NCBI GenBank assembly: GCA_016703785.1
Contig: JADJBM010000004.1
Coordinates: 248,001-312,000, forward strand
Reading direction: 5' to 3'
Origin: Betaproteobacteria bacterium
GTDB lineage: Bacteria > Pseudomonadota > Gammaproteobacteria > Burkholderiales > Rhodocyclaceae
Length of the DNA: 64,000 bases
The notes beneath the pieces are model-generated. The model saw only the letters and a program-made list of their open reading frames with translations. It did not search any database and was not told the origin of the DNA. Of the stretch, positions 10,457-19,199 are shown piece after piece (positions within the stretch are counted from its first letter, which is position 1; each line of letters begins with the position of its first letter). The position numbers were made by a program, and so were the translations under genes.

Positions 10457-11112
10457 GCATGCCCCTGCCGGAAATCGAGGCGCAGTATCCGGTGCTGTCG
10501 GAACTGCCGCAGAAACTGCGCAGGGAAATCGCCGACACTGCTCAGGCCATGACCGTACCGCCGGGCGCCACGCTCTTCGACGAGCGCCAGCCCTGCCAGG
10601 GCTTCCCCTTCGTCCTCGCCGGCGCCATCCGCGTATCCAAGGTCTCCGCCTCGGGCCGCGAACTGCCGCTCTATCGCGTCACGCCAGGCGAGACCTGCAT
10701 CATCACATCCAGCTGCCTGCTCGGAAATACGCCCTACAACGCCCGTGGCACGACTGAAGGCGAAACGGTTCTGGTACTGCTGCCACAGGGTGTGTTCATC
10801 GAATTGCTGGAACAGGCCGCCTTCCGCAATTTCATCTTCAATCTTTTCGCGGAACGCATGGCCGATCTGATGCGGCTGGTCGAGGAAGTCGCCTTTCGCA
10901 AACTGGACCAGCGGCTCGCGGCACTGCTGCTCGGCAAGGGCCGAATCGTGCATGCGACCCACCAGCAGTTGGCCGACGAACTGGGCAGCGTGCGCGAAAT
11001 GATCAGCCGACTGCTGAAGGGCTTCGCCGAGCAGGGTCTGGTTGCCTTGGGTCGCGAGCAGATAGAGATACGTGATGCCGCCGGCCTGCGGCGCCTCGCG
11101 GAAGCTGTGTAA
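10453..11112 (+). CDS. Crp/Fnr-family transcriptional regulator
   Basis: A 219-residue regulator with an N-terminal cupin/cNMP-like sensor domain (residues about 15-130, with FPFVLAGAIRVSKVSASGRE) and a C-terminal winged helix (about 145-215; recognition region LADELGSVREMISRLLKGF). The N-terminal FNR-type Cys cluster is absent, so an Fe-S oxygen sensor is unlikely. Two adjacent Cys-containing motifs (ETCIITSSCLLG) sit near the effector pocket and could be redox or haem related; this is speculative. A palindrome at its 3' end is placed as an operator for the next gene. Confidence 0.88.
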   Translation: MSMPLPEIEAQYPVLSELPQKLRREIADTAQAMTVPPGATLFDERQPCQGFPFVLAGAIRVSKVSASGRELPLYRVTPGETCIITSSCLLGNTPYNARGTTEGETVLVLLPQGVFIELLEQAAFRNFIFNLFAERMADLMRLVEEVAFRKLDQRLAALLLGKGRIVHATHQQLADELGSVREMISRLLKGFAEQGLVALGREQIEIRDAAGLRRLAEAV

Positions 11113-11153
11113 CCTTGGTTACAGACAACGTATCCGGTTTGGCGGTTTAATAG
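11108..11153 (+). promoter_or_regulatory. Crp/Fnr-type operator and promoter for the DUF2892 gene
   Basis: TGTAACC-TT-GGTTACA, a perfect 7-bp inverted repeat at 11108-11123, fits the GTA-N8-TAC pattern used by many Crp/Fnr proteins and overlaps the regulator's stop codon. A TTTAAT/TAATAG -10 lies at 11146-11153. The operator centre is then about -41.5 from the predicted start near 11157, which is class II activation geometry. Confidence 0.6.
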
Positions 11154-11185
11154 TCGCATCATCCCAACCCGTAACAGGAGGCCTC

Positions 11186-11380
11186 ATGAAAACCAATATG
11201 GGCGGTATCGACCGCACGCTCCGCATCGTCGTCGGCCTGGGGCTCGTCGCCTGGGCGCTGATGGGCGGCCCGATATGGGCCTGGATCGGCGTGGTGCCCG
11301 TCGCCACCGGCGCCTCCGGCTGGTGTCCGGCTTATCTGCCCTTCGGCATCAGCACCTGCTCGACGAAGAAGCAGGCCTGA
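11186..11380 (+). CDS. DUF2892 small membrane protein (YgaP transmembrane-domain type)
   Basis: A 64-residue protein: short N-terminus MKTNMGGIDRTLRIVVGL, two hydrophobic helices (about 14-27 and 30-46) and a CPAYLPFGIST loop typical of the DUF2892 family. That domain forms the membrane part of YgaP-like rhodanese proteins and also occurs alone. ATG 11186 has an excellent AGGAGG. The gene lies directly downstream of a Crp/Fnr gene and its likely operator. Its 3' end overlaps the 3' end of rsmA on the other strand by 32 bases. Confidence 0.85.
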   Translation: MKTNMGGIDRTLRIVVGLGLVAWALMGGPIWAWIGVVPVATGASGWCPAYLPFGISTCSTKKQA

Positions 11381-12149
11381 CGGCAGCCAGGCGGTTGGCG
11401 ATGCGCACGTAGTCGCCGACCGCCAGTTCTTCCGCACGGCGCTTCGGGTCGATTTCCAGCTCGGCCCAGTCCTCTTCGCCCACTCGTTCCCGCAACGTAT
11501 TTCGCAGCATCTTGCGTCGCTGGGAAAAGGCGGCCTTCACCACTTCCGTGAATAACGCTTCGTCGGCGACGACGAGGTCCTCGCGTGAACGCGGCGTCAT
11601 GCGCACCACCGCTGATTCGACCTTGGGTGCAGGGTTGAAGGCGCCCGGCGGCACCAGGAACAGCCGTTCCATCCCAAAACGGTATTGCAGCATCACGGAG
11701 AGACGGCCGTAATCCGATCCGCCCGGCGACGCCACCATGCGCTCGACCACTTCCCGCTGCAGCATGAAGTGCATGTCGCGCACTTGATCCGCGCAGGCGG
11801 CAAGATGGAACAGCAGGGGGGTGGAGATGTTGTAGGGCAGATTGCCGACCACGCGCAGACCGGGTCCAAGGGTGGAGAAATCGAACTGCAGTGCATCGCC
11901 CTCGTGGATCGCCAGCCGCTGCGGGTCATGGCGTTCGCGCAGCCGTGCAATCAGGTCGCGGTCGATCTCGACGACGTGCAGATGATCCAGACGCGACAGC
12001 AGCGGCTCGGTCAGGGCGCCGAGACCCGGGCCGATCTCGACGATGCTGTCGCCTGTCTGCGGATGGATTGCATCGACGATCTTCGCCACGATGCCGGCAG
12101 AAACCAGGAAATTCTGTCCGAATCTTTTTCGCGCAACGTGTGGTTTCAT
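11349..12149 (-). CDS. rsmA: 16S rRNA (adenine1518-N6/adenine1519-N6)-dimethyltransferase
   Basis: KsgA-type ribosome-maturation methyltransferase. The SAM motif IVEIGPGLGALTEPLL and catalytic NLPYNISTPLLFHL are intact. ATG 12149 gives MKPHVARKRFGQNFL, the usual N-terminus (266 residues). An upstream ATG at 12179 overlaps the pdxA stop (ATGA) and would add the 10 residues MTEGNAKPRG, which are encoded by part of a family B repeat; either start is possible. Last gene of lptD-surA-pdxA-rsmA. Confidence 0.94.
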   Translation of the reverse strand: MKPHVARKRFGQNFLVSAGIVAKIVDAIHPQTGDSIVEIGPGLGALTEPLLSRLDHLHVVEIDRDLIARLRERHDPQRLAIHEGDALQFDFSTLGPGLRVVGNLPYNISTPLLFHLAACADQVRDMHFMLQREVVERMVASPGGSDYGRLSVMLQYRFGMERLFLVPPGAFNPAPKVESAVVRMTPRSREDLVVADEALFTEVVKAAFSQRRKMLRNTLRERVGEEDWAELEIDPKRRAEELAVGDYVRIANRLAAVRPASSSSRC

Positions 12150-12164
12150 CCCGCGGGGCTTTGC

Positions 12165-12179
12165 ATTTCCTTCGGTCAT
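12165..12179. repeat. partial family B repeat at the pdxA-rsmA junction
   Basis: Fifteen bases (ATTTCCTTCGGTCAT) identical to the repeat at 6067-6091. On the minus strand it supplies the upstream ATG and MTEGN codons of rsmA. As a short match it could be coincidental. Confidence 0.35.
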
Positions 12180-13153
12180 CGACGCTGCGCCAGCTCGACC
12201 GCCAGATCCACGGCAGCGAACAGGCTGCGCGGACTGGCCTTGCCGGTACCGGCCAGATCGAGCGCGGTGCCGTGATCGACCGAAGTGCGAATAATGGGCA
12301 GGCCGAGCGTGATATTGATGCCGTCCTCGAAGGCGGCATACTTCAGCACCGCAAGACCCTGGTCGTGGTACATGGCAAGCTGGGCGTCGGAACCGGCGAG
12401 TACGCCCCGAGTAAAAAGCGTATCTGCCGGCAACGGGCCCACCAGGTCCATGCCTTCGCCGCGCAAGGCGTCCAGCACCGGTGCAATGACATCGATTTCC
12501 TCGCGCCCCATGTACCCCCCTTCACCCGCATGAGGATTCAGTCCGGCAACGAGGATGCGCGGCCGCGTGATGCCGAACTTTCCCGCCAAATCGGCATGCA
12601 GGATGCGAAGCGTAGACTCCAGCCCGGATCGCGTGATGGCGCCCGGCACGTCTTTTAAGGGGAGATGCGTCGTCGCCAGCGCGACGCGCAATCCGGCGCC
12701 GGCCAGCATCATGACGACACGGGCAGCGCCGGACTTCTCGGCCAGATATTCGGTATGGCCGGTGAAGGCGATGCCCGCCTCGTTGATCACTCCCTTGTGC
12801 ACCGGAGCCGTCACCATGGCGGAAAATTCGCCTTTCAGGCATCCGGACAGGGCGATGTCGAGCTGGGCCACAACATAGGGTGAATTGGCGGCATCGAGAT
12901 GGCCGGCGCGGGCAGGCACGCAAAGGGGTACATGCAGAATTTCCAGCGCGCCGTCCGCAGGTAAGCGGTCGGGCCGATACTCGGCGAGTTTCGGCGAATC
13001 GTCTGCCAGTCTCGCCCGCGCCTCTATCAACGTCCGGTCTCCCAGGATCACGCAGCGGGCGGACCTGGCATGCCCCGGCAGTCTGGCGCAGAGCTCCGGC
13101 CCGATGCCGGCCGGCTCGCCGCTGGTGACGGCGATGAGGGGAAGTCGCTCCAT
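12176..13153 (-). CDS. pdxA: 4-hydroxythreonine-4-phosphate dehydrogenase
   Basis: Pyridoxal-5'-phosphate biosynthesis; NAD-dependent oxidation of 4-phosphohydroxy-L-threonine. The 325-residue product begins MERLPLIAVTSGEPAGIGPEL, the family signature, so ATG 13153 is preferred over GTG 13171. Metal-ligand regions HTEYLAE, the NPHAGEGGYMGREE motif and MYHDQGLAVLKYAAF are present. It sits between surA (27 bases) and rsmA, the conserved surA-pdxA-rsmA order. Confidence 0.95.
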   Translation of the reverse strand: MERLPLIAVTSGEPAGIGPELCARLPGHARSARCVILGDRTLIEARARLADDSPKLAEYRPDRLPADGALEILHVPLCVPARAGHLDAANSPYVVAQLDIALSGCLKGEFSAMVTAPVHKGVINEAGIAFTGHTEYLAEKSGAARVVMMLAGAGLRVALATTHLPLKDVPGAITRSGLESTLRILHADLAGKFGITRPRILVAGLNPHAGEGGYMGREEIDVIAPVLDALRGEGMDLVGPLPADTLFTRGVLAGSDAQLAMYHDQGLAVLKYAAFEDGINITLGLPIIRTSVDHGTALDLAGTGKASPRSLFAAVDLAVELAQRR

Positions 13154-13180
13154 GCCGCTCGCGCGTGGCACGACGTGCCC

Positions 13181-14506
13181 TTACCTGTTGTCTTCCAGCC
13201 GGTACTCGACGTAGGCGCGATCGCGCATTTGCCGCAACCAGTCCTGGTAGGCCTCGTCGGCCTTGCGCTCGCGCAAGGCCATGCGCGCGCTTTGGCGAAC
13301 CCGCTCCTTGGAAGTGTCCATGCGGCGTGCCATCACCTGGATCAGATGCCAGCCGAAGGGTGACTTCACGGGCTCGCCAACCTCTCCCGGCTTGAGGCCA
13401 TTCATGGCCCGTTCGAACTCCGGAACGGTATCGCCCGGACTCAGCCAACCCAAGTCGCCGCCCTTCGTCGCGGACAGGTCATTCGAATGCAGGCGGGCAA
13501 GCTCGGCGAAATCGGCACCGTGGGCGATCCTTTCCTTCAACCCCACCAGCCGCCGCTTGGCCTCCGCCTCGGACACCAGTTCGCTGGTCTTGATCAGGAT
13601 ATGACGGGCATGCGTCTGCTCCACCGGTTCCGCCTTGATCGCGCCGCCACGCCGCTCGAACAGCTTGAGCACGTGATAACCCGCCGGACTCCGCAATACC
13701 TCGGACACCTCACCCGGCCTGAGTTTCGGCGCCGCCTCGGCGTACAACGTGGGCAATCGCTCGAGCGGCCGCCACCCCATCATGCCGCCGGAGAGGCCAT
13801 CCGGCGCATCGGAATAACTCGCCGCCAACTGTCCGAAATCGGCGCCGCGTCTGAGCTGGGAAATGATCTCCTCGGCTCGGGCCTGAAGGCGCGCCAGTTG
13901 CTCGGGCTTCGCCTGCTCCGGGACGCGCAAAAGAATGTGCCCCAGGCTGTACTCCTCGCTGCCTGCCGCGCCAGCACTCTCCAGGAAGTTGTCGATCTCT
14001 CCCTCCGACACAACGATCTTGCTATCGACCTCGCGCTCCCGAATCCGGCTGATGATGATTTCGTCGCGAATGTCCTCGCGGAACTTGGACCAGGGAACGC
14101 CGTCCTGTTCCAACGATGCGCGAAACTGGGCCAGATCCATACGGTTGCCTTCTGCTATGCGCACGAGCGTCTGGTCCAGTTGCACATCATCGATGCGCAA
14201 GCCGGTCTCCTTGGCGAACTGGATCTGCACGCGATCGACGATCAGCCGCTCGAGGATGTGTTTTTCGAGCACATCCCTTGGCGGCATTTGCGTACCCTGC
14301 TGCCTGAGTTGGCGCTCGACAGTCGATATCCGGGCTTTCAGCTCATGCTGGGTGATGACCTCGTCATTGACCACGGCGATGATCCGGTCGACCTCGACGA
14401 TCTGCGTGCCGCGTCCCTGCGCGAACGCCTCTCCCGCAGGCGCGAACCAGAATGCCGTGGCGGCCAAAACCACTCCTGCGCAAAATGTATTGCGGCTCAC
14501 CTGCAC
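13181..14506 (-). CDS. surA: periplasmic chaperone and peptidyl-prolyl isomerase SurA
   Basis: Outer-membrane-protein chaperone. Residues 1-29 form a signal peptide (…PAGEAFAQG). An N-terminal SurA_N domain (about 35-150; DRIIAVVNDEVITQHEL) is followed by two parvulin domains (about 175-280 and 290-385), each with the GADFGQLA/GADFAELA and GGxxGWxxxxxxxP type motifs (GGMMGWRPLERLP, GGDLGWLSPGDTVP). At 441 residues it is full length. It lies 15 bases downstream of lptD, one of its known client-pathway genes. Confidence 0.95.
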   Translation of the reverse strand: MQVSRNTFCAGVVLAATAFWFAPAGEAFAQGRGTQIVEVDRIIAVVNDEVITQHELKARISTVERQLRQQGTQMPPRDVLEKHILERLIVDRVQIQFAKETGLRIDDVQLDQTLVRIAEGNRMDLAQFRASLEQDGVPWSKFREDIRDEIIISRIREREVDSKIVVSEGEIDNFLESAGAAGSEEYSLGHILLRVPEQAKPEQLARLQARAEEIISQLRRGADFGQLAASYSDAPDGLSGGMMGWRPLERLPTLYAEAAPKLRPGEVSEVLRSPAGYHVLKLFERRGGAIKAEPVEQTHARHILIKTSELVSEAEAKRRLVGLKERIAHGADFAELARLHSNDLSATKGGDLGWLSPGDTVPEFERAMNGLKPGEVGEPVKSPFGWHLIQVMARRMDTSKERVRQSARMALRERKADEAYQDWLRQMRDRAYVEYRLEDNR

Positions 14507-14521
14507 ACCTTTCTGTGGATC

Positions 14522-17377
14522 TCAGTCGTAGCCGAACGCGGGGTTGGCCGAGGGTTGATTGATCTGGCCATAGCCTGGAATTCTCCTCGCCAGCAATTCG
14601 AGCGGGTTGGAGCCGATCTTGGAGAAATCGTTCAGTTCCAGTTGGGCGAACAAGGCCGTGTTGGTATCCCCGGAAGAAGTGGCATAGCGCTGCAGCACGA
14701 CACGGCCGACCCAGCAACCGCCGTTGTACTCGAGGCCGCCGATGGTTTCGATGATCTTCTTCTCCAGAATCGAATAGTTGAATCGTCCCACGCCGTACCA
14801 GCCGCGCCCCAGAGGCCACTGGCCGGAGAAGTCGACCTGGCGAATTCCCGGAGAGCCGCCGACGATTTCGCTATGATCCCGCGTGTAGCGATAACTGGCG
14901 TTCAGGACTTTGGCGAAGTCCGGCTGCCAGCGTCCACTCACGACGAAGCGTTCCGTATCCCGGGCGCGGGGATCGTACTGCCAGGCGACATCGGCATAGG
15001 TGTTCGGCATCAACCGGCCCGACAGCGCCGCAAGGAAGTCGGATGCGCCGCCCGGCCGCGCCGGCTCTCCCGGCAGGGTCACGTGCTGCTGGGCGAGGTA
15101 GTAACGCTGCCCCACCATGCCGCGAACATATTCTTCCCCGGTCTGCGGATCGAGCAACCGCGAAGTCAATGCAGCCGTAATCTGATTGGCGTCGGCGATG
15201 CGATCGACACCGGAATAGACGTTGTCGGAGAAGATCGTGGCGAAATTGAAATCCGTCAAACCCGTGTCGAAGACGGGTATGTCGTCCTGCGTGCGCTGCG
15301 GGATGAGCAGGTAAAACAGCCTCGGTTCGAGCGTCTGTGCCAACGACTTCCCGAACCAGGAAAATTCGCGCTCGAATGCCAGGCCGGCGTCGACGCTGAA
15401 GATAGGCAGATTGCGCGCAACGGTATCGGGGCCCGTGCTTGTCCTGCGCTTGATGTCGTAGTGCGTCGCGTGAAGGCCGATTTTAGGCGTGAGGTGCCAT
15501 GCCGGCGACAGCAGCGGCATCGACAGTTGCGGATAGAACATCAAGCGACGACCGGTATCCTTGGTAGGGTGATCAAAGCTCACGTACTCGCCATTGAAGG
15601 CGAAGGCCGTTCCGCCCAGGAATTCCGGTCGGCTGGCCGTCAAGATGAGCTGTGGAACCCGCTGGTAGGGCTTGTCGACGGGCGGCAGGTCGGGGTCCTG
15701 CAGCGTCTGATAGGTCTGGACATTGGCGGTCGCCGACCACCATCCGCCGCCGTAGGTCAGCACGCCCTGGCGCAGCAGGTTGCCTTGCGAGGCCTGAGTG
15801 ATGCGGGTGCTGAGGTCGCGGAAGTAGGTGTCATCCGAAACGCCATTGACGTTCAGCAGGCCGCTGAAGCCATTCCCCAGATTGTTGTGCGTATGCAGGA
15901 TCGAATAACCGTAGCGCCTGCTGTCAGTAAGGCGATCGTTCGGCAGCCATTCGACATGCGCCCGTCCCTGGTAGTCATGATTCAGGTAGCGGTACTCCGT
16001 ATTGATCTGCAGGCCGCGCTTGGACATCAGGCGCGGCGAGATCGTCATATCCATGTTGGGCGCGATGTCCCAATAGAACGGCTGCGTGAATTCGATGCCG
16101 GACTTGGAACTGGTGCCAAAGGTCGGCGTGAGCAGGCCCGTCTTGCGCTTGTTGTTGAGCGAGAAGCTGAGCCAGGGCGTATAGAATAGCGGGACATCCT
16201 TGAACACCACCGTCGCATCGCGGGCCTCGCCGACTTCCCTGTCGTAATCCAGGTTGAGTTCCGCCGCCTTCGCGTACCAGTCCGGATCGCTGGCCGTGCA
16301 AGTGCTGTAGGTGGCGTTCGTCAAGCGCATCCTGCTCTCGCCCTGAAACTCGATTCGGTCGGCGTTGCCCGATGCGGTCGTCAGGTTCTGGCCCCCGCCC
16401 GCCACTTCACCGGCAATCGTCGCGATGGTCGGTTTCTGCTTCTGTTCTCTCGGCAGAAACGAAGGCAGCTTGCGCACCGGTTGTTCGCTCGCACTCAGCG
16501 TCGGGGAGTAGACCGGCTTGCGTTCCTTTGCCGCTCGCGTCACCGAATAGCTCGGCTGCTCGAAATACCCCGTGTTGTCCGTCAGGTTCATGCGCAGCTT
16601 CGGCCCCGACATGAATTCGGCTTCCTTGGAGTAGCGAACATTGCCCTCCGCTTCCATCTCGTCCTCGACCTTCCAGTAGGTCAGACGGTCCGCCGTCAGC
16701 GAGGTGTTCGTCTTGCGTAGTTCCGCATCGCCTTGCGCAACGACTTCATTGTCGTTGCGGCCGTCCAGGCGCGAGGCGGTAATGAACGTGGGGTAGGCGG
16801 CCTTCCTGTCGATCTGCAGGGGAGATATCTGGCCCGTGGGCTTGAGTGCCGGCACCAGCCCGGCATCCGCGTGCGCCGAGTAGAGCGGCGGCAGTGCCGG
16901 CTGCTCCTCCACCTGAGGCGGTTGCGCGATCGGTGCTTGCCTGGCCACGGGCGGCTGAGGCTCGGCGGGAACGGCCGGCCTGGGCGATTCGCTCGGCGGG
17001 GCAGCGGGCCTTGCGGTGACAGCAGCAGGCGCCTTGCGTGGTTCGGCGCTTTCCGCGGCCGTGGGCGCCGGGCGGGCCGGGGGCTTCGCCTCCTGTGCGA
17101 CGGGTGCGGGCGACTCGCTTTTCTTTTCCGGCTGAGCCGGTACGACAACGACGGGCTGAACCGTCGCCTCCTCCCGCAGCGGTTGTGCATGCAGTGGAGG
17201 CGGGATCGGCTTCGCTTCGGCGGCAGGCAGCTCGGCCGCACGCATCGGCTTCGCCGGCACTGCGCCCGATCCGAGCAGCGCCGGATCGACGCGCAGCGGC
17301 GGCAGGTTCTCGGCAGCCCGCAGGGTGCCGGACAAGCCGATGGCGAAAACAAGAGCGAGCCGCGCCGAGGCGTGCAT
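14522..17377 (-). CDS. lptD: LPS-assembly outer-membrane protein LptD
   Basis: Outer-membrane translocon that inserts lipopolysaccharide. ATG 17377 gives a signal peptide (MHASARLALVFAIGLSGTLRA). A long Pro/Ala/Glu-rich linker (about residues 45-165) is followed by the OstA jellyroll (about 190-330; TASRLDGRNDNEVVAQGDAE) and the C-terminal beta-barrel (FNGEYVSFDHPTKDTGRR, NGGCWVGRVVLQRY). At 951 residues it is longer than the roughly 780-residue E. coli protein, largely because of the linker. The open frame extends 64 codons upstream but lacks signal-peptide character. First gene of the lptD-surA-pdxA-rsmA operon. Confidence 0.94.
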   Translation of the reverse strand: MHASARLALVFAIGLSGTLRAAENLPPLRVDPALLGSGAVPAKPMRAAELPAAEAKPIPPPLHAQPLREEATVQPVVVVPAQPEKKSESPAPVAQEAKPPARPAPTAAESAEPRKAPAAVTARPAAPPSESPRPAVPAEPQPPVARQAPIAQPPQVEEQPALPPLYSAHADAGLVPALKPTGQISPLQIDRKAAYPTFITASRLDGRNDNEVVAQGDAELRKTNTSLTADRLTYWKVEDEMEAEGNVRYSKEAEFMSGPKLRMNLTDNTGYFEQPSYSVTRAAKERKPVYSPTLSASEQPVRKLPSFLPREQKQKPTIATIAGEVAGGGQNLTTASGNADRIEFQGESRMRLTNATYSTCTASDPDWYAKAAELNLDYDREVGEARDATVVFKDVPLFYTPWLSFSLNNKRKTGLLTPTFGTSSKSGIEFTQPFYWDIAPNMDMTISPRLMSKRGLQINTEYRYLNHDYQGRAHVEWLPNDRLTDSRRYGYSILHTHNNLGNGFSGLLNVNGVSDDTYFRDLSTRITQASQGNLLRQGVLTYGGGWWSATANVQTYQTLQDPDLPPVDKPYQRVPQLILTASRPEFLGGTAFAFNGEYVSFDHPTKDTGRRLMFYPQLSMPLLSPAWHLTPKIGLHATHYDIKRRTSTGPDTVARNLPIFSVDAGLAFEREFSWFGKSLAQTLEPRLFYLLIPQRTQDDIPVFDTGLTDFNFATIFSDNVYSGVDRIADANQITAALTSRLLDPQTGEEYVRGMVGQRYYLAQQHVTLPGEPARPGGASDFLAALSGRLMPNTYADVAWQYDPRARDTERFVVSGRWQPDFAKVLNASYRYTRDHSEIVGGSPGIRQVDFSGQWPLGRGWYGVGRFNYSILEKKIIETIGGLEYNGGCWVGRVVLQRYATSSGDTNTALFAQLELNDFSKIGSNPLELLARRIPGYGQINQPSANPAFGYD

Positions 17378-17499
17378 TTTGTTCGTTTCTTCTCTTATAT
17401 GCCGCCGTGCTGCCAACAGAGGGCGCTGCGGCACCGATGATAGAATCGCGTAGTTTATCACCAAGCGCCACTTCTGAAACCTGCGCAACCGAGGCGGCA
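17378..17499. promoter_or_regulatory. divergent promoter region between lptD and amgK
   Basis: 122 bases between divergent genes. TAGAAT at 17441-17446 is a plausible -10 for amgK. On the minus strand TAAACT/TATCAT boxes overlap the same AT-richer patch, with an AGAGAAG-type ribosome site just before lptD. No clear operator is seen. Confidence 0.35.
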
Positions 17500-18495
17500 A
17501 TGCAACGCCTAGAACTGGTCCATCAATGGCTGGCCGGGCTGTTCCCCGGGCGGCCCTGTGCCGTCGCACCGGCCTCCGCCGATGCCAGTTTCCGGCGCTA
17601 TTTCCGCGCCACCTTCGACGACGGCCTCACCCGAATCGTCATGGACGCGCCGCCCGAGCACGAGGATTGCCGCCCTTTCGTGCGTATCGCCGGACTGTTG
17701 CGGGGTGCTGGCGTGCATGCGCCGGAGATCCTTGCCCAGGATCTTGAGCGCGGCCTGCTCCTGCTCACCGACCTGGGCGACACCACCTACCTTGATGCGC
17801 TCGACGACGCGAACGCCGACAGCCTGTTCCGCGATGCACTCGGCGCCCTCGTCAAATGGCAGCTGGCCAGTCGGCCGAAGACCCTGCCGCCCTACGATGA
17901 AGCCCTGCTTCAGCGCGAACTGAATCTCTTTCCCGAGTGGTACGTCGCCCGCCATCTCGGCACGCCGCTGACGCCGGCCCAGCTGGAAACGCTGGAGCGG
18001 ATGCAGGTCCTGCTATTGCAGAACATCCTCGCCCAGCCGAGGGTGTTCGTGCACCGAGACTACATGCCGCGCAACCTGATGGTCTGCGAGGACAACCCGG
18101 GCGTGCTGGATTTCCAGGATGCGGTGCACGGCCCCATTTCCTACGACGTGGCCTCGCTTTTCCGCGACGCGTTCCTCAGCTGGGAGGAGGAACGCGTGCT
18201 CGACTGGGTAGCGCGCTACTGGGAGAAGGCCAGGCGGGCCAACTTGCCGGTGGATGCGGACTTCGGCGCCTTCTATCGCGACGTGGAGTGGATGGGCCTG
18301 CAGCGACATCTTAAGGTGCTGGGCATCTTCGCCCGCATCAACTATCGCGACGGCAAGCCGAAATACCTTGCCGACACGCCGCGCTTCGTGAACTACGTGC
18401 GCCAGGTCGCCATGCGCTACGCCACGCTCACTCCGCTCGCGCACCTCTTCGACGAACTCGAGAAGCGCACACCGCAAATCGGCTATACCTTCTGA
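17500..18495 (+). CDS. amgK: anomeric N-acetylmuramate/N-acetylglucosamine kinase (AmgK), aminoglycoside-phosphotransferase fold
   Basis: A 331-residue kinase of the APH/choline-kinase fold. The ATP-lobe region SADASFRRYFRAT, the catalytic HRDYMPRNLMV and the metal-binding LDFQDAVHGPISYD are present. In Pseudomonas and relatives AmgK phosphorylates MurNAc for peptidoglycan recycling and is paired with MurU. The same pairing appears here: the murU start overlaps its stop (TGATG). Divergence from lptD is also conserved. Assignment rests on fold motifs plus this context. Confidence 0.88.
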   Translation: MQRLELVHQWLAGLFPGRPCAVAPASADASFRRYFRATFDDGLTRIVMDAPPEHEDCRPFVRIAGLLRGAGVHAPEILAQDLERGLLLLTDLGDTTYLDALDDANADSLFRDALGALVKWQLASRPKTLPPYDEALLQRELNLFPEWYVARHLGTPLTPAQLETLERMQVLLLQNILAQPRVFVHRDYMPRNLMVCEDNPGVLDFQDAVHGPISYDVASLFRDAFLSWEEERVLDWVARYWEKARRANLPVDADFGAFYRDVEWMGLQRHLKVLGIFARINYRDGKPKYLADTPRFVNYVRQVAMRYATLTPLAHLFDELEKRTPQIGYTF

Positions 18496-19178
18496 TGCGC
18501 GCAATGATCCTCGCTGCCGGCCGCGGCGAACGCATGCGGCCGCTCACCGACGAAATGCCGAAGCCGCTGCTGGTGGCCGGCGGCAGGCCGCTCATCGTCT
18601 GGCACATCGAGGCGCTGGTGCGCGCCGGCATCCGCGACATCGTCATCAACCACGCCCACCTCGGACACCGGCTCGAGGCAGCGCTCGGCGACGGCGCGCG
18701 CTTCGGCGCGCGCATCGCCTGGTCACCCGAGGGTGAGGCGCTGGAGACCGCCGGCGGCATCGCCAACGCCCTGCCGTTGCTGGGCGACGAGCCGTTCGCG
18801 GTCATCAACGGCGACATCGCCTGCGATTTCGATTTTGCGCGGCTGCCCCGTGCGGCCGACGCCCTGCGCGAAGGGGGTGTGCTGGCCCACCTGGTCCTGG
18901 TGCCCAATCCGCCGCATCATCCGCAGGGGGACTTCGCGTTGCGCGAAGGCAAGGTGATCGAACGGGATGCGCAGATGCTCACCTTCTCCGGCATCGGCCT
19001 CTACGCTCCCGCGCTCTTCGCCAACATTCCGCAGGGCGCCAAGGCAAAGCTCGCGCCGCTGCTGCGCGCAGCGATGGGCGCCGGCAAGGTGCATGGGGAA
19101 CTGCATGCCGGCCGCTGGATGGACGTCGGCACGCCGGAGCGCCTGGCCGAACTCGACCGGCTCCTCTCGGCGCTATAA
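18495..19178 (+). CDS. murU: N-acetylmuramate-1-phosphate uridylyltransferase (MurU)
   Basis: A 227-residue nucleotidyltransferase with the N-terminal signature MILAAGRGERMRPLTDEMPKP and INGDIACDFDF (metal-binding Asp). It converts MurNAc-1-phosphate to UDP-MurNAc, the recycling shortcut that bypasses MurA/MurB and thereby confers intrinsic fosfomycin tolerance in organisms that have it. Translational coupling to amgK (TGATG) supports the specific call over a generic sugar nucleotidyltransferase. Confidence 0.87.
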   Translation: MRAMILAAGRGERMRPLTDEMPKPLLVAGGRPLIVWHIEALVRAGIRDIVINHAHLGHRLEAALGDGARFGARIAWSPEGEALETAGGIANALPLLGDEPFAVINGDIACDFDFARLPRAADALREGGVLAHLVLVPNPPHHPQGDFALREGKVIERDAQMLTFSGIGLYAPALFANIPQGAKAKLAPLLRAAMGAGKVHGELHAGRWMDVGTPERLAELDRLLSAL

Positions 19179-19179
19179 T
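19174..19179 (+). promoter_or_regulatory. candidate -10 box for pepP
   Basis: Perfect TATAAT overlapping the murU stop codon, 20 bases before the pepP start. No good -35 is visible at normal spacing. Confidence 0.4.
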
Positions 19180-19199
19180 CGTTTCAACCTCAACGACCG

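Noticed and set aside
13487..16189. Open frame of about 900 codons on the plus strand opposite surA and lptD
   Set aside because: Antisense shadow of GC-rich coding sequence: no recognisable domain, and surA and lptD on the other strand have signal peptides and full family motifs.
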